NCBI GenBank assembly: GCA_002425415.1
Contig: DIMG01000033.1
Location: 84,937 to 148,936 of the forward strand
Reading direction: 5' to 3'
From: Micavibrio sp. UBA5572
GTDB lineage: Bacteria; Pseudomonadota; Alphaproteobacteria; Micavibrionales; Micavibrionaceae
Length of the DNA: 64,000 nt
Part shown: in pieces, positions 44,069 through 51,565 of the stretch
How positions within the stretch are numbered: position 1 is the stretch's first letter
How the letters are laid out: each line of letters opens with the position of its first letter
Translations under genes and position numbers: made by a program
The notes under the pieces: generated by a model
The model's input: the letters and a program-made list of their open reading frames with translations, nothing else
What the model was told of the DNA's origin: nothing
Databases searched by the model: none

Positions 44069-44890
44069 TTATCTATATCGTTTTTGAGGGCGTTTCAGCA
44101 ATTCACCAGATGGATCATATTGATCCAAAATCTTATCAAGCATTCCCGTATCATTCATCAAATCAATACCCTGATTCAGCATGTCCAGTAAATCACTCTC
44201 CCCCTTAGCCACACTCATATTCAAAGGGAGAATAGCCACAGGTTTATCGGAAACACGCACCATTTTAGCTCGATCTTCTTCCCGATAATACGCAAAAGTA
44301 ACAGGATCATTAAACATCGCGTCTGCTTTTCCGGTTACGATATTTAACGCCAACTGGCTTGGATCAGATGTACTGGGCATAGAGAGCAACTGGGCTTTCG
44401 GGAAATACATCTGCACATATTCTGCAGAACCATCCCCGTCAATCAGAGTAAAGCGCGTTTTTTCATTATTCAATGTCTCAAAATTCCGGGCACGCGGACT
44501 CTCTTTTGCCCCGTAAACATATCCGAGCAAAAACATATAGGGTTCAGAATATGTCACATACGGCATGGCGCTGCGTGTAAAGGATCCGTCCGCACATAAT
44601 GCGTCAACTTTGCCAGTACGCAAAGCTTCGACTTGCTGCCCCAAAGTGTACTCATAACTCCACTCGATTTTTAAATTAAGAACCTTCCCCAGCTGTTCAA
44701 TAATATCGTAATAAGCACCCGACTTTTTCCCCGTCTCCATATCCACTGAAAAATAAGGAGCCCAGACAAAATAACCGCAGCGGATTGTCCCCGTCCGTGT
44801 CACTCTGTCATAGGCGGATTCTTTTGTCTCCGCTGCAAACGACGGCAGGGAAATCAAGCAAAGCAACACGGCCAAAAAAAGTTTTTGCAT
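44069..44890 (-). CDS. Orphan periplasmic solute-binding protein, SBP_bac_3-like (copy C)
   Basis: The 273-residue protein has a signal peptide ending 'LPSFA', nearly the same as in copy A. 'KESAYDRVTRT' follows, then 'IRCGYFVWAPYF' and 'KVDALCADG' with the two shared cysteines. As in copy A the carboxylate-binding Arg position reads 'SAMPYVTYSEPY'. The C-terminal parts of A and C are also alike ('GESDLLDMLNQGIDLMNDTG' here), so A and C are the closest pair. It starts 27 bases after nuoC and is followed by copy B. Confidence 0.82.
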   Translation of the reverse strand: MQKLFLAVLLCLISLPSFAAETKESAYDRVTRTGTIRCGYFVWAPYFSVDMETGKKSGAYYDIIEQLGKVLNLKIEWSYEYTLGQQVEALRTGKVDALCADGSFTRSAMPYVTYSEPYMFLLGYVYGAKESPRARNFETLNNEKTRFTLIDGDGSAEYVQMYFPKAQLLSMPSTSDPSQLALNIVTGKADAMFNDPVTFAYYREEDRAKMVRVSDKPVAILPLNMSVAKGESDLLDMLNQGIDLMNDTGMLDKILDQYDPSGELLKRPQKRYR

Positions 44891-44917
44891 TTATCAATGA
44901 TTTTCTTACTGATTGTT

Positions 44918-45616
44918 TTATTCTGAAATTTTTCCAGCAGGCTTCCATCCAATTTTTGGCATATGAGGATTTTCACATGCTTTTTCATCCCCCGGCAACT
45001 GGACATCGGTCAACGCTTCCCAAGGACTCATATTATCAAAGACACGAAAATCCTGTGGCAAGGACACAGGCCCATAAACCACGCGCTTTTGCTCATCGTC
45101 ATACCGAACTTCAACATGCCCCGTCAGAGGAAAATCTTTCCGCAAAGGGTGACCGTCAAAGCCATAATCCGTCAGAATGCGCCGATGATCGGCCAATCCA
45201 TCAAACATCACGCCATACATATCCCAAACTTCACGCTCAAACCACGGTGCAGAACTAAAAAGTGCTGAAACACTGGCAACAGGGGTATCTTCATCTGTCG
45301 TGATTTTAACCCGCACACGTCGATTGTGTTTAATCGATAACAACTGATAGACAATCTCAAATCGCTCAGGTCTATCAGGGTAGTCCACCCCGCACACGTC
45401 AATCAATTGAGCAAAACGGCTCTCAGGATCGTCTCTCAAATAAGCCATGACCGCGAGCAATCCTTCGCGTGTCACACCCAAAATCAACTCCCCATGCACC
45501 AGCTCAACCGACAACACAGCCTCAGCCAGTTTTCCCTGAACAACCTGCCCAAACACCATCAACGGATGAATGTCTTCAAGTATTTCGCTTTCTTGGGTCT
45601 TTGCCTCATCGGTCAT
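44918..45616 (-). CDS. nuoC: NADH-quinone oxidoreductase subunit C
   Basis: 30-kDa-type subunit of the connecting module of complex I. The 232-residue protein has 'LIDVCGVDYPDRPERFEIVY', 'WFEREVWDMYGVMFDG', 'HRRILTDYGFDGHPLRKDFP' and 'EVRYDDEQKRVVYGPV', the NuoC signature series. It is not fused to NuoD. It starts 10 bases after copy D of the binding proteins and ends 27 before copy C, so it is flanked by them on both sides. Confidence 0.96.
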   Translation of the reverse strand: MTDEAKTQESEILEDIHPLMVFGQVVQGKLAEAVLSVELVHGELILGVTREGLLAVMAYLRDDPESRFAQLIDVCGVDYPDRPERFEIVYQLLSIKHNRRVRVKITTDEDTPVASVSALFSSAPWFEREVWDMYGVMFDGLADHRRILTDYGFDGHPLRKDFPLTGHVEVRYDDEQKRVVYGPVSLPQDFRVFDNMSPWEALTDVQLPGDEKACENPHMPKIGWKPAGKISE

Positions 45617-45626
45617 TTTTTGTGTC

Positions 45627-46487
45627 CTAATTCGTCAGATCAAAATTTCTTTTGGGACGCATAAAAGCCCCAGGATAATCATTTTCATACGGAGTCATAA
45701 TGCGCCCATAAGAACTCGACTGAATGAGTTCCAACAATGCAGCATCCAGAAAACTTTTCAATTCCTGATCGTGAATATCAACCGCAATCACATTACCGTA
45801 AACGCGCAACGGTTCTTTCATTTTAAGAAACCGCAAGCCTCCTGCCCCATTGGCTTTCTCATAATTTTGTAAAGCCACTTTCGGGAAAACAACAAAATCT
45901 GTTTTCTTGGTCAAAACATACATCAAATTATCCGCCGGAGTTCCCAGCAAAGGTAATGGTATCCCTTTGACCAACGGTAATTCAGTTTGCTTAATTGTCT
46001 CCAGAACATCACCTTCAGTATAGGCTGTTGAAAATTCCGGCTTATTCAAATCGGCCACCGTCAAAGGACGACCTTTTGGAAATCTCTCGTCATCGGTACG
46101 CGCAACAACTTCAAAACTCCAATACGACATCGGAATGGTATATGCCAAATATTTGGCTCGTCCACCATCCGCCGCCATCCCGTTACAAAACGCATCAACT
46201 TTACCGGAACGCAAAGATTCGGGAATTTGCCCCCAATCAATTTCCGCCGTCCACTCAATCTTGATACCGGACATCCGAGCCATTTCCTCGACCAACTGGA
46301 CAAACATGCCCTTCATCTCGTTCGAATTTGGATCTTTGGTGACCCCGGGCTCCCATGCGGCATACCCACATCGCAAAACCCCTGTGCGCACAACACGATC
46401 ATAAGCAGATTCTTTTTCACCAGCAAACGCGGTGACAGACGTCATTAAAAATACCAAAAACAAAAAGAAGACAAAAGGTAACCGCAT
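45627..46487 (-). CDS. Orphan periplasmic solute-binding protein, SBP_bac_3-like (copy D)
   Basis: The 286-residue protein has a signal peptide ending 'VTAFA', the shared 'KESAYDRVVRT' motif, 'LRCGYAAWEPG' and 'KVDAFCNG' with the two cysteines, and 'DGGRAKYLAYTIPMSYW', which keeps an Arg where the family contacts a ligand carboxylate. The second lobe contains 'FSTAYTEGDVLETI'. It starts 13 bases after nuoB and ends 10 before nuoC, so it should be made in step with complex I subunits. Its closest relative here is copy B by motif, though the similarity is distant. Confidence 0.82.
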   Translation of the reverse strand: MRLPFVFFLFLVFLMTSVTAFAGEKESAYDRVVRTGVLRCGYAAWEPGVTKDPNSNEMKGMFVQLVEEMARMSGIKIEWTAEIDWGQIPESLRSGKVDAFCNGMAADGGRAKYLAYTIPMSYWSFEVVARTDDERFPKGRPLTVADLNKPEFSTAYTEGDVLETIKQTELPLVKGIPLPLLGTPADNLMYVLTKKTDFVVFPKVALQNYEKANGAGGLRFLKMKEPLRVYGNVIAVDIHDQELKSFLDAALLELIQSSSYGRIMTPYENDYPGAFMRPKRNFDLTN

Positions 46488-46500
46488 GACAAAAGCTCCC

Positions 46501-47073
46501 CTATCTCACAATCCGCGTATCTTCACGACGAATTTTTTTCTGGAGTTGCAACAACCCATAAACCAAAGCCTCAGCAGTCGGCGGACAGCCCGGAACATAA
46601 ATATCAACCGGAACAATACGGTCACACCCACGCACAACGGAATAACTATAGTGGTAATACCCGCCCCCATTGGCGCAAGATCCCATTGAAATTACCCAAC
46701 GAGGCTCTGCCATCTGGTCATAGACACGCCGCAAAGCAGGTGCCATTTTATTGGTCAACGTTCCCGCCACAATCATCACATCAGACTGACGCGGACTTGG
46801 ACGTGGAATAATTCCGAACCGGTCAAGATCATAACGGGACATATAAGAATGGATCATCTCGACCGCACAACATGCCAAACCAAACGTCATAGGCCACATA
46901 GATCCCTGACGAGCCCAATCGAATATCTTATCCGCCTGAGTTAAAACAAACCCTTTGTCCGAAACTTCCTGAGCCAGCATGGCAACAGCCTCATCCTGCT
47001 TTTCAGCAGGAATCATAGGGACATCAGTTTGAAGTGAGGCTTTTGGCGCCTGAAAAATTTCGCGATGAGACAT
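46501..47073 (-). CDS. nuoB: NADH-quinone oxidoreductase subunit B
   Basis: Carries the terminal cluster N2 that passes electrons to quinone. The 190-residue protein has 'GLACCAVEMIHSYMSRYDLD' with the adjacent Cys pair, 'SMGSCANGGGYYHYSYSVV' and 'YVPGCPPTAEALVYGLLQLQ', so all four cluster ligands are present. An N-terminal extension of about 45 residues precedes the core. It starts 9 bases after nuoA. Confidence 0.97.
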   Translation of the reverse strand: MSHREIFQAPKASLQTDVPMIPAEKQDEAVAMLAQEVSDKGFVLTQADKIFDWARQGSMWPMTFGLACCAVEMIHSYMSRYDLDRFGIIPRPSPRQSDVMIVAGTLTNKMAPALRRVYDQMAEPRWVISMGSCANGGGYYHYSYSVVRGCDRIVPVDIYVPGCPPTAEALVYGLLQLQKKIRREDTRIVR

Positions 47074-47082
47074 ATTAAATTC

Positions 47083-47454
47083 TTACTCCCAATCGAGAGC
47101 TCCTTTATTCCATTCATAAACCAACCCGACCGTTAAAACGCCGAGAAAAACAACCATCGACCAAAAACCAAACATCCCGATAGTTCCCAAAGACACCGCC
47201 CAAGGAAACAGGAATGCCACCTCTAGATCAAAGATAATAAACAGAATGGCAACCAGATAAAACCGCACATCGAATTTGTGCCGAGCATCATCAAATGCAT
47301 CAAACCCGCATTCATAGGCGGACAGCTTTTGCGCATCCGGCTTGTTTTTACCGATAATAAACGGAACAACCGTCATAACGCTGGCAATTACCAAAGCAAT
47401 GCCCAAAAACACCAAAATGGGTAAATATTGTAAAAGAAAATCTGCAGAGGCCAT
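47083..47454 (-). CDS. nuoA: NADH-quinone oxidoreductase subunit A
   Basis: Small membrane subunit of complex I at the arm junction. The 123-residue protein has three membrane segments and the loop 'KLSAYECGFDAFDDARHKFD' with the conserved ECG and 'FYLVAILFIIFDLEVAFLFP'. It is the first gene of the nuo cluster. The 280 bases upstream, up to tRNA-Asp, must hold its promoter, but I see no convincing pair of hexamers. Confidence 0.96.
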   Translation of the reverse strand: MASADFLLQYLPILVFLGIALVIASVMTVVPFIIGKNKPDAQKLSAYECGFDAFDDARHKFDVRFYLVAILFIIFDLEVAFLFPWAVSLGTIGMFGFWSMVVFLGVLTVGLVYEWNKGALDWE

Positions 47455-47520
47455 AACACGAGAATCCGGTCAAAGTTAACCAGTCCAACAGACCACAAAA
47501 CATCCTTTGCTTCAAGGGGC

Positions 47521-47706
47521 TTAGAAAAGTTTAAAGGATAATCTGTATATCCCAAAATCCAAACGCTGTTTGATATTCTGTAAAATAAATGATTTTTCTT
47601 TACAAGGCTCTTTTGGAACTGCATAGCCATCCAGAAGAACTTGAATCCCACCGCGCACAGCGCGGAATCCCTTAAAACGCGGATCAGGCCGATTTACATC
47701 TATCAT
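47521..47706 (-). CDS. Possible small protein between tRNA-Asp and nuoA
   Basis: An ATG-started frame of 61 codons fills most of the space between the tRNA and nuoA. Its composition is protein-like ('KGFRAVRGGIQVLLDGYAVP'), with one Cys and a basic C-terminus, but there is no ribosome-binding site and no family is recognised. A 6-bp perfect hairpin (47651-47665) lies inside it without a T-run. It could be a real small gene, a remnant, or chance. Confidence 0.25.
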   Translation of the reverse strand: MIDVNRPDPRFKGFRAVRGGIQVLLDGYAVPKEPCKEKSFILQNIKQRLDFGIYRLSFKLF

Positions 47707-47736
47707 ACAAATTTTGGAGAACAATTAAAGACACCC

Positions 47737-47813
47737 TGGCGCGAACGACGGGACTTGAACCCGCGACCTCCTGCGTGACAGGCAGGCATTCTAACCGACT
47801 GAACTACGTCCGC
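47737..47813 (-). tRNA. tRNA-Asp (anticodon GTC)
   Basis: The 77-base minus-strand sequence folds as a full cloverleaf. The acceptor pairs GCGGACG with CGTTCGC (one G-T pair), with discriminator G and an encoded CCA. The anticodon stem CCTGC/GCAGG holds a loop with GTC, and the T-arm has GGTTCAAGTCC. The GTC anticodon reads GAC and GAT. A near-consensus promoter lies just upstream. Confidence 0.97.
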
Positions 47814-47827
47814 GTTAGGGTGGTCTG

Positions 47828-47856
47828 TTAATAGTAGCTTGCCTCGTTCTTGTCAA
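47828..47856 (-). promoter_or_regulatory. Sigma-70-type promoter of tRNA-Asp
   Basis: On the minus strand TTGACA (47851-47856), a 17-base spacer and TATTAA (47828-47833). The tRNA 5' end is 15 bases below the -10, which leaves room for a start a few bases before the mature tRNA. Confidence 0.8.
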
Positions 47857-47895
47857 CTAGATATGTGATAAAAATCATTCTTTATTTTTTCAAAG

Positions 47896-47921
47896 AAAAA
47901 CGCGCCGAACAACCCAGCGCG
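47896..47921 (-). terminator. Terminator after the 57-residue small gene
   Basis: A 5-bp all-GC stem (GCGCG arms, 47901-47905 and 47917-47921), an 11-base loop and TTTTTC on the minus strand. It lies 36 bases after the small gene's stop and before the tRNA promoter, which fits the end of the metK-trmB-small gene transcript. Confidence 0.5.
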
Positions 47922-47957
47922 AAATCAAAAAAAGAAAACTGGAAGAAACCCGATAAA

Positions 47958-48131
47958 TTACGTAGGACTAGGTGTCGGAGCCCCAACATCCATTGTAATC
48001 TCGCTTTTCGGCATTGGAGACGATGATGAAGGGCTACAAATCCCACCTGCATTCTGCTCAAACGCGGCAGTTGAAACACGACAAGCCAAAGCACCCTGCT
48101 GATCTCTGGAAATAGTAAAAACACGTCCCAT
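47958..48131 (-). CDS. Small 57-residue protein of unknown function
   Basis: ATG 48131 is preceded by AGGAGAG at ideal distance and the frame runs 57 codons to TAA. The product (MGRVFTISRDQQGALACRVS at the start) has a short soluble N-terminal half with two Cys, then a Ser/Pro-rich stretch ('CSPSSSSPMPKSE') and a Pro-rich end. A longer overlapping frame on the same strand (TTG start, 90 residues) lacks a ribosome-binding site and looks like a shadow. The gene lies 69 bases after trmB and before a terminator. No family is recognised. Confidence 0.6.
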   Translation of the reverse strand: MGRVFTISRDQQGALACRVSTAAFEQNAGGICSPSSSSPMPKSEITMDVGAPTPSPT

Positions 48132-48200
48132 ATTCTCTCCTGAATATACTTCAAGAGTACGGGTAAACTTTTAATTTTCTGTTAAATAGAAAAATAAAGA

Positions 48201-48917
48201 CTAACCGCGAGGCTTGCGTTTATAGATCAAATAAGTTTGGGAACGACCTGCATCCTTCCCCTTATTCTCGTAACGGGTCGCCATCCAACCATTCGGCGGG
48301 GTTTTCCAATCCTGAGGTCGCTCTGCCGTCCATTCAAAATCAGGACAATGAACAGTTTGAGTAACCATCCATTCCGCCAATTCATCAACATCAGTTGTTT
48401 GAAGCATAACGCCGCCATCTTTCATGACACGAGCAAAAACGTCAAGATTGGCAGGACTAACGATTCTGCGTTTATGGTGACGGGTTTTAGGCCAAGGATC
48501 AGGATTGAGAATATAAAGAAAATCAACAGAGGCCTCTTCCAAAGAATTCAGAACCATCAAGGCATCATCCATATGAACCTTGAAATTTTCAGGAACAGGG
48601 TCAGTAAACTCTTTCAAAAAGGAGGTCATACCATTCATATAAGGCTCTGCCCCAATGAAATGGTCGTCAGGAAACTGCCCCATAATATAGTGCAAATGCT
48701 CACCGCTCCCAAAGCCGATTTCAAAATGAAGCCGTTGCACCTCACAGCCGAATAGATTGGCGCACGAGAGGTCTTTTTGTTCGGTCAATAAAGCAGGCGG
48801 GACTTTCCTTTGAGGAAAAATACTATCCAAAACATCCCGACGTGCCTTATGCATCGGGCGACCCATACGCCGCCCGAATACACGCCTGACCTTTTTATTA
48901 TCTATATTCTCAACCAA
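48201..48917 (-). CDS. trmB: tRNA (guanine-N7-)-methyltransferase
   Basis: Makes m7G46 in the variable loop of tRNAs. The 238-residue protein has the 'RRVFGRRMGRPMHKARRDVL' N-terminus common in alphaproteobacteria, the SAM-binding 'FEIGFGSGEHLHYIM', 'FIGAEPYMNGM' and 'ILNPDPWPKTRHHKRRIV', the TrmB signature. TTG 48917 is the best start; it overlaps the metK stop by 8 bases, and the next ATG would remove the conserved N-terminus. metK-trmB is a common alphaproteobacterial pair. Confidence 0.93.
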   Translation of the reverse strand: MVENIDNKKVRRVFGRRMGRPMHKARRDVLDSIFPQRKVPPALLTEQKDLSCANLFGCEVQRLHFEIGFGSGEHLHYIMGQFPDDHFIGAEPYMNGMTSFLKEFTDPVPENFKVHMDDALMVLNSLEEASVDFLYILNPDPWPKTRHHKRRIVSPANLDVFARVMKDGGVMLQTTDVDELAEWMVTQTVHCPDFEWTAERPQDWKTPPNGWMATRYENKGKDAGRSQTYLIYKRKPRG

Positions 48918-50088
48918 GTATCGCTCTTAACTCGTCAACCAGATCCAGCTTTTCCCATGAAAAGCCACCATCTTCTTCCGGCTCGCGCCCAAAATGGCCA
49001 TAAGCCGCCGTACGGGCATAAATCGGACGATTCAGCTTCAAGTGAGTCCGAATACCACGCGGGCTAAGATCTAACACTTTTTGTAAAGCTTTAACAAGTT
49101 CGGATTCAGGAACAGTTCCCGTCCCAAATGTATCGATATAAACCGATAAAGGCTTGGAAATACCAATGGCATAAGCCAGTTGAATCAAGCATTTATCGGC
49201 ATATCCGGCTGCAACAATATTTTTGGCCGCATATCTGGCCGCATAAGCCGCCGAACGATCCACCTTGCTGGGGTCTTTTCCTGAAAATGCACCTCCACCA
49301 TGCGGAGCAGCCCCACCATAAGTATCAACAATGATCTTGCGTCCAGTCAAACCGGAATCACCGACAGGCCCACCGATGACAAACCGTCCGGTCGGATTGA
49401 CGTACAACTCATCATCGGCACACATCCATCCTTCGGGCAAGGTTTTCTCAATATAAGGACGAACGATGTCCCGCACATCCGCCTGGGAAAGCCCTTCAAC
49501 ATGCTGAGTAGACACAACAATCGACTTTGCTCCAACCGGCACACCATCGCGGTATTCAAGTGTCACTTGAGACTTCGCATCAGGCTCCAACATAGAAAGG
49601 ACACCAGCGTGACGGTCAGCTGCCAGCACATGCAAAATATTATGGGCATAAAAAATCGGCGCAGGCATAAAAACAGGGGTTTCGTGACACGCATAGCCAA
49701 ACATAATCCCTTGATCCCCGGCCCCCTCGTCCTTGGCTCCATCAGAATCAACACCAACGGCAATATCGACGGACTGGGCATGAAGACGACAATCGATTTT
49801 GACTGTTTTCCAGCTAAATCCCTCTTGGTCATAGCCGATACTCCGGATTGCCTCACGAGTCAGCTCTTGAATATCACCATGGGATATTTCATTCGAACAA
49901 CGTGTCTCGCCAACAATCGCAACAAAATCAGTTGTTGCAACGGTTTCTACAGCCGTGCGGGAAAACGGATCAATGGAAAGATAGGCATCGACAATGGTAT
50001 CCGAAATACGGTCGCAGACCTTGTCGGGATGCCCTTCCGAAACAGATTCACTGGTAAAAATATAATCTTTCAATAGTGTGCTGGCCAT
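48910..50088 (-). CDS. metK: S-adenosylmethionine synthase
   Basis: Makes SAM from methionine and ATP. The 392-residue protein has 'TSESVSEGHPDKVCDRISD', 'GAGDQGIMFGYA' and 'GGGAFSGKDPSKVDRSAAY', the MetK signatures, and a complete three-domain length. It is followed by trmB, which uses SAM, and preceded by an XRE regulator gene. I looked for a SAM riboswitch in the roughly 80-base leader and do not recognise one. Confidence 0.97.
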   Translation of the reverse strand: MASTLLKDYIFTSESVSEGHPDKVCDRISDTIVDAYLSIDPFSRTAVETVATTDFVAIVGETRCSNEISHGDIQELTREAIRSIGYDQEGFSWKTVKIDCRLHAQSVDIAVGVDSDGAKDEGAGDQGIMFGYACHETPVFMPAPIFYAHNILHVLAADRHAGVLSMLEPDAKSQVTLEYRDGVPVGAKSIVVSTQHVEGLSQADVRDIVRPYIEKTLPEGWMCADDELYVNPTGRFVIGGPVGDSGLTGRKIIVDTYGGAAPHGGGAFSGKDPSKVDRSAAYAARYAAKNIVAAGYADKCLIQLAYAIGISKPLSVYIDTFGTGTVPESELVKALQKVLDLSPRGIRTHLKLNRPIYARTAAYGHFGREPEEDGGFSWEKLDLVDELRAILG

Positions 50089-50167
50089 ACGGCTACCTCG
50101 GAAGCAAAAAAGAGAATGTAAACTCGATTCTATAAGGCTAACGCCACTTCACACAAAACAAAAGCCC

Positions 50168-50656
50168 CTATTCGGAGCTTTTGAAATTTTTAGCCATCTG
50201 CTTGAGCATTTTCAAAAAATCCCGCCGCAATTTATCATCTTTGATCGTATAATAAGTGCGTACCAAATCAATGGTTTCCTTGCTGTTCAGGATATCCTCT
50301 CGTTCAGCTTGTTCATCAGAAAAGCCTTCTTGCTCGTTTTCGGCAAAACCTTCCTGAATGCCGATCTGTGTATCAGAGGCAAAAAATCCATCAAAAAAAT
50401 AAGCAACAGGAACATCCAGAACTCTGGAAAATTGAAATAAACGACTGGCACTCAAACGGTTTCTGCCCTTTTCATACTTTTGAACCTGCTGGAAGGTAAT
50501 ACCAGCAGCCTCAGCCAAATTCTCCTGAGTAATTCCGATCAAGTTTCGGCGCGAACGCAATTTTTGCCCTACAAAAACATCGACCGGATTGGGAGATTCT
50601 CCATCAACCGAACTTCGACGAGGGTTTCTCGTTTTTTTAACATCTGCATTATTCAT
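50168..50656 (-). CDS. XRE-family transcriptional regulator
   Basis: The 162-residue protein has a helix-turn-helix at residues about 27-85: 'GQKLRSRRNLIGITQENLAE' then 'ITFQQVQKYEKGRNRLSASR', followed by 'VLDVPVAYFF'. This form is widespread in alphaproteobacteria beside metK and is likely to bind DNA as a dimer. The C-terminal half is acidic and helical. It lies divergently from rimP across a 364-base space and 79 bases before metK, which it may regulate; that is inferred from position only. Confidence 0.9.
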   Translation of the reverse strand: MNNADVKKTRNPRRSSVDGESPNPVDVFVGQKLRSRRNLIGITQENLAEAAGITFQQVQKYEKGRNRLSASRLFQFSRVLDVPVAYFFDGFFASDTQIGIQEGFAENEQEGFSDEQAEREDILNSKETIDLVRTYYTIKDDKLRRDFLKMLKQMAKNFKSSE

Positions 50657-50858
50657 CTTCTAAACTCAGTTCTTTTCGTTATTTTTATTTTCATTTCGAT
50701 TCTAAGAATCCCGTTCATTAAATGCATGAGAAACCGAAACATAACAACAAATCTTAGGTATAAATACCAAAAAACTTATATAACCAAAAGCGTGTATTTG
50801 ATGGGAAGTTACGAAAATAAAACACAAGAAGAGCAGCTCAAGGCATCAAAGATGTAGT

Positions 50859-50902
50859 CCTGTGTAGAATAAAATCAAAACCTGTGTAGAATAAAATCAA
50901 AA
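50859..50902 (+). repeat. Two perfect tandem copies of a 22-bp unit
   Basis: CCTGTGTAGAATAAAATCAA plus AA occurs at 50859-50880 and again directly at 50881-50902. It lies in the space between the divergent XRE and rimP genes, about 120 bases before rimP and just upstream of a promoter-like pair (TTGCGT 50908-50913, 17 bases, TATGAA 50931-50936). It may be two binding sites or a recent slippage duplication. Confidence 0.85.
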
Positions 50903-50967
50903 AAAGCTTGCGTCAACACGGACAAAAGTATATGAACACATGAAAATAACCTGCAATATTATGACAG

Positions 50968-50999
50968 GGTGGGCTCAATGAACGAAGCCCGCCTTTTTT
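50968..50999 (+). terminator. Leader terminator (attenuator) before rimP-nusA
   Basis: An 8-bp stem (GGTGGGCT / AGCCCGCC, one G-T pair) with a 10-base loop and TTTTTT ends 21 bases before the rimP start. It lies downstream of the probable promoter, so it sits in the 5' leader of the operon. In E. coli the rimP-nusA leader also has terminators through which NusA limits its own synthesis; an equivalent role here is inferred. Confidence 0.8.
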
Positions 51000-51020
51000 G
51001 TTACAAATTTTATAGGCCAC

Positions 51021-51548
51021 ATGAGCACACAACAAGAAAAAAAGATTACGAACTTTCTGGAACCGGTCATTGCCGATCTGGGTTACGATCTTCTATCCAT
51101 CAAAGTCATTGGCAGTCAAAAGCTCCAAACACTTCAGATCATGGCGGAAGATCCACAAACTCAAACTCTGGATTTAGATGGCTGCACAAAAATCAGCCGC
51201 GCAGTATCTACTATTTTGGATGTTGAAGACCCGTTTTCCAGCCCTTACCAGCTTGAAATCAGCTCTCCTGGAATTGATCGCCCTCTCGTTCGCCCCAAAG
51301 ATTTTGAAGCAAATATCGGATTTGAGGCCAATATCGAGACAGAAAATCCATCCGAAACTGGACAAAAAAAATATCGGGGAAAAATTTTATCCTTCGAAAA
51401 TGAAACAGTGACACTGAGTACGGATGCCGGAGAAGTTCAAATTGAACTCGCCGAAATTAATAAAGCAAAGTTGATTTTGACCGATGAACTCATCAAAGCC
51501 AACCAAAATAAAAGACCGAAACAACAAGACCAACATCAAGAAGAGTAA
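51021..51548 (+). CDS. rimP: Ribosome maturation factor RimP
   Basis: Needed for 30S subunit assembly. The 175-residue protein has 'LGYDLLSIKVIGSQKLQTLQ' and 'CTKISRAVSTILDVEDPF' followed by 'YQLEISSPGIDRPL', the RimP signatures, and a C-terminal SH3-like domain. A Lys/Gln-rich tail ends the protein. The start ATG 51021 follows the leader terminator; nusA begins 17 bases after the stop. First gene of the rimP-to-rpsO operon. Confidence 0.95.
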   Translation: MSTQQEKKITNFLEPVIADLGYDLLSIKVIGSQKLQTLQIMAEDPQTQTLDLDGCTKISRAVSTILDVEDPFSSPYQLEISSPGIDRPLVRPKDFEANIGFEANIETENPSETGQKKYRGKILSFENETVTLSTDAGEVQIELAEINKAKLILTDELIKANQNKRPKQQDQHQEE

Positions 51549-51565
51549 GTTAAGGAGCCTAAAAA

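Noticed and set aside
47651..47665. 6-bp perfect GC hairpin as a terminator of tRNA-Asp
   Set aside because: Neither strand has a T-run after it.
47882..48154. 90-codon minus-strand frame beside tRNA-Asp
   Set aside because: It has a TTG start and no ribosome-binding site. The overlapping 57-codon frame has ATG, AGGAGAG and a following terminator, so this one is taken as a shadow.
50089..50167. Possible SAM riboswitch before metK
   Set aside because: I looked for SAM-II, SAM-V and SAM/SAH core patterns and do not recognise any in this short leader.
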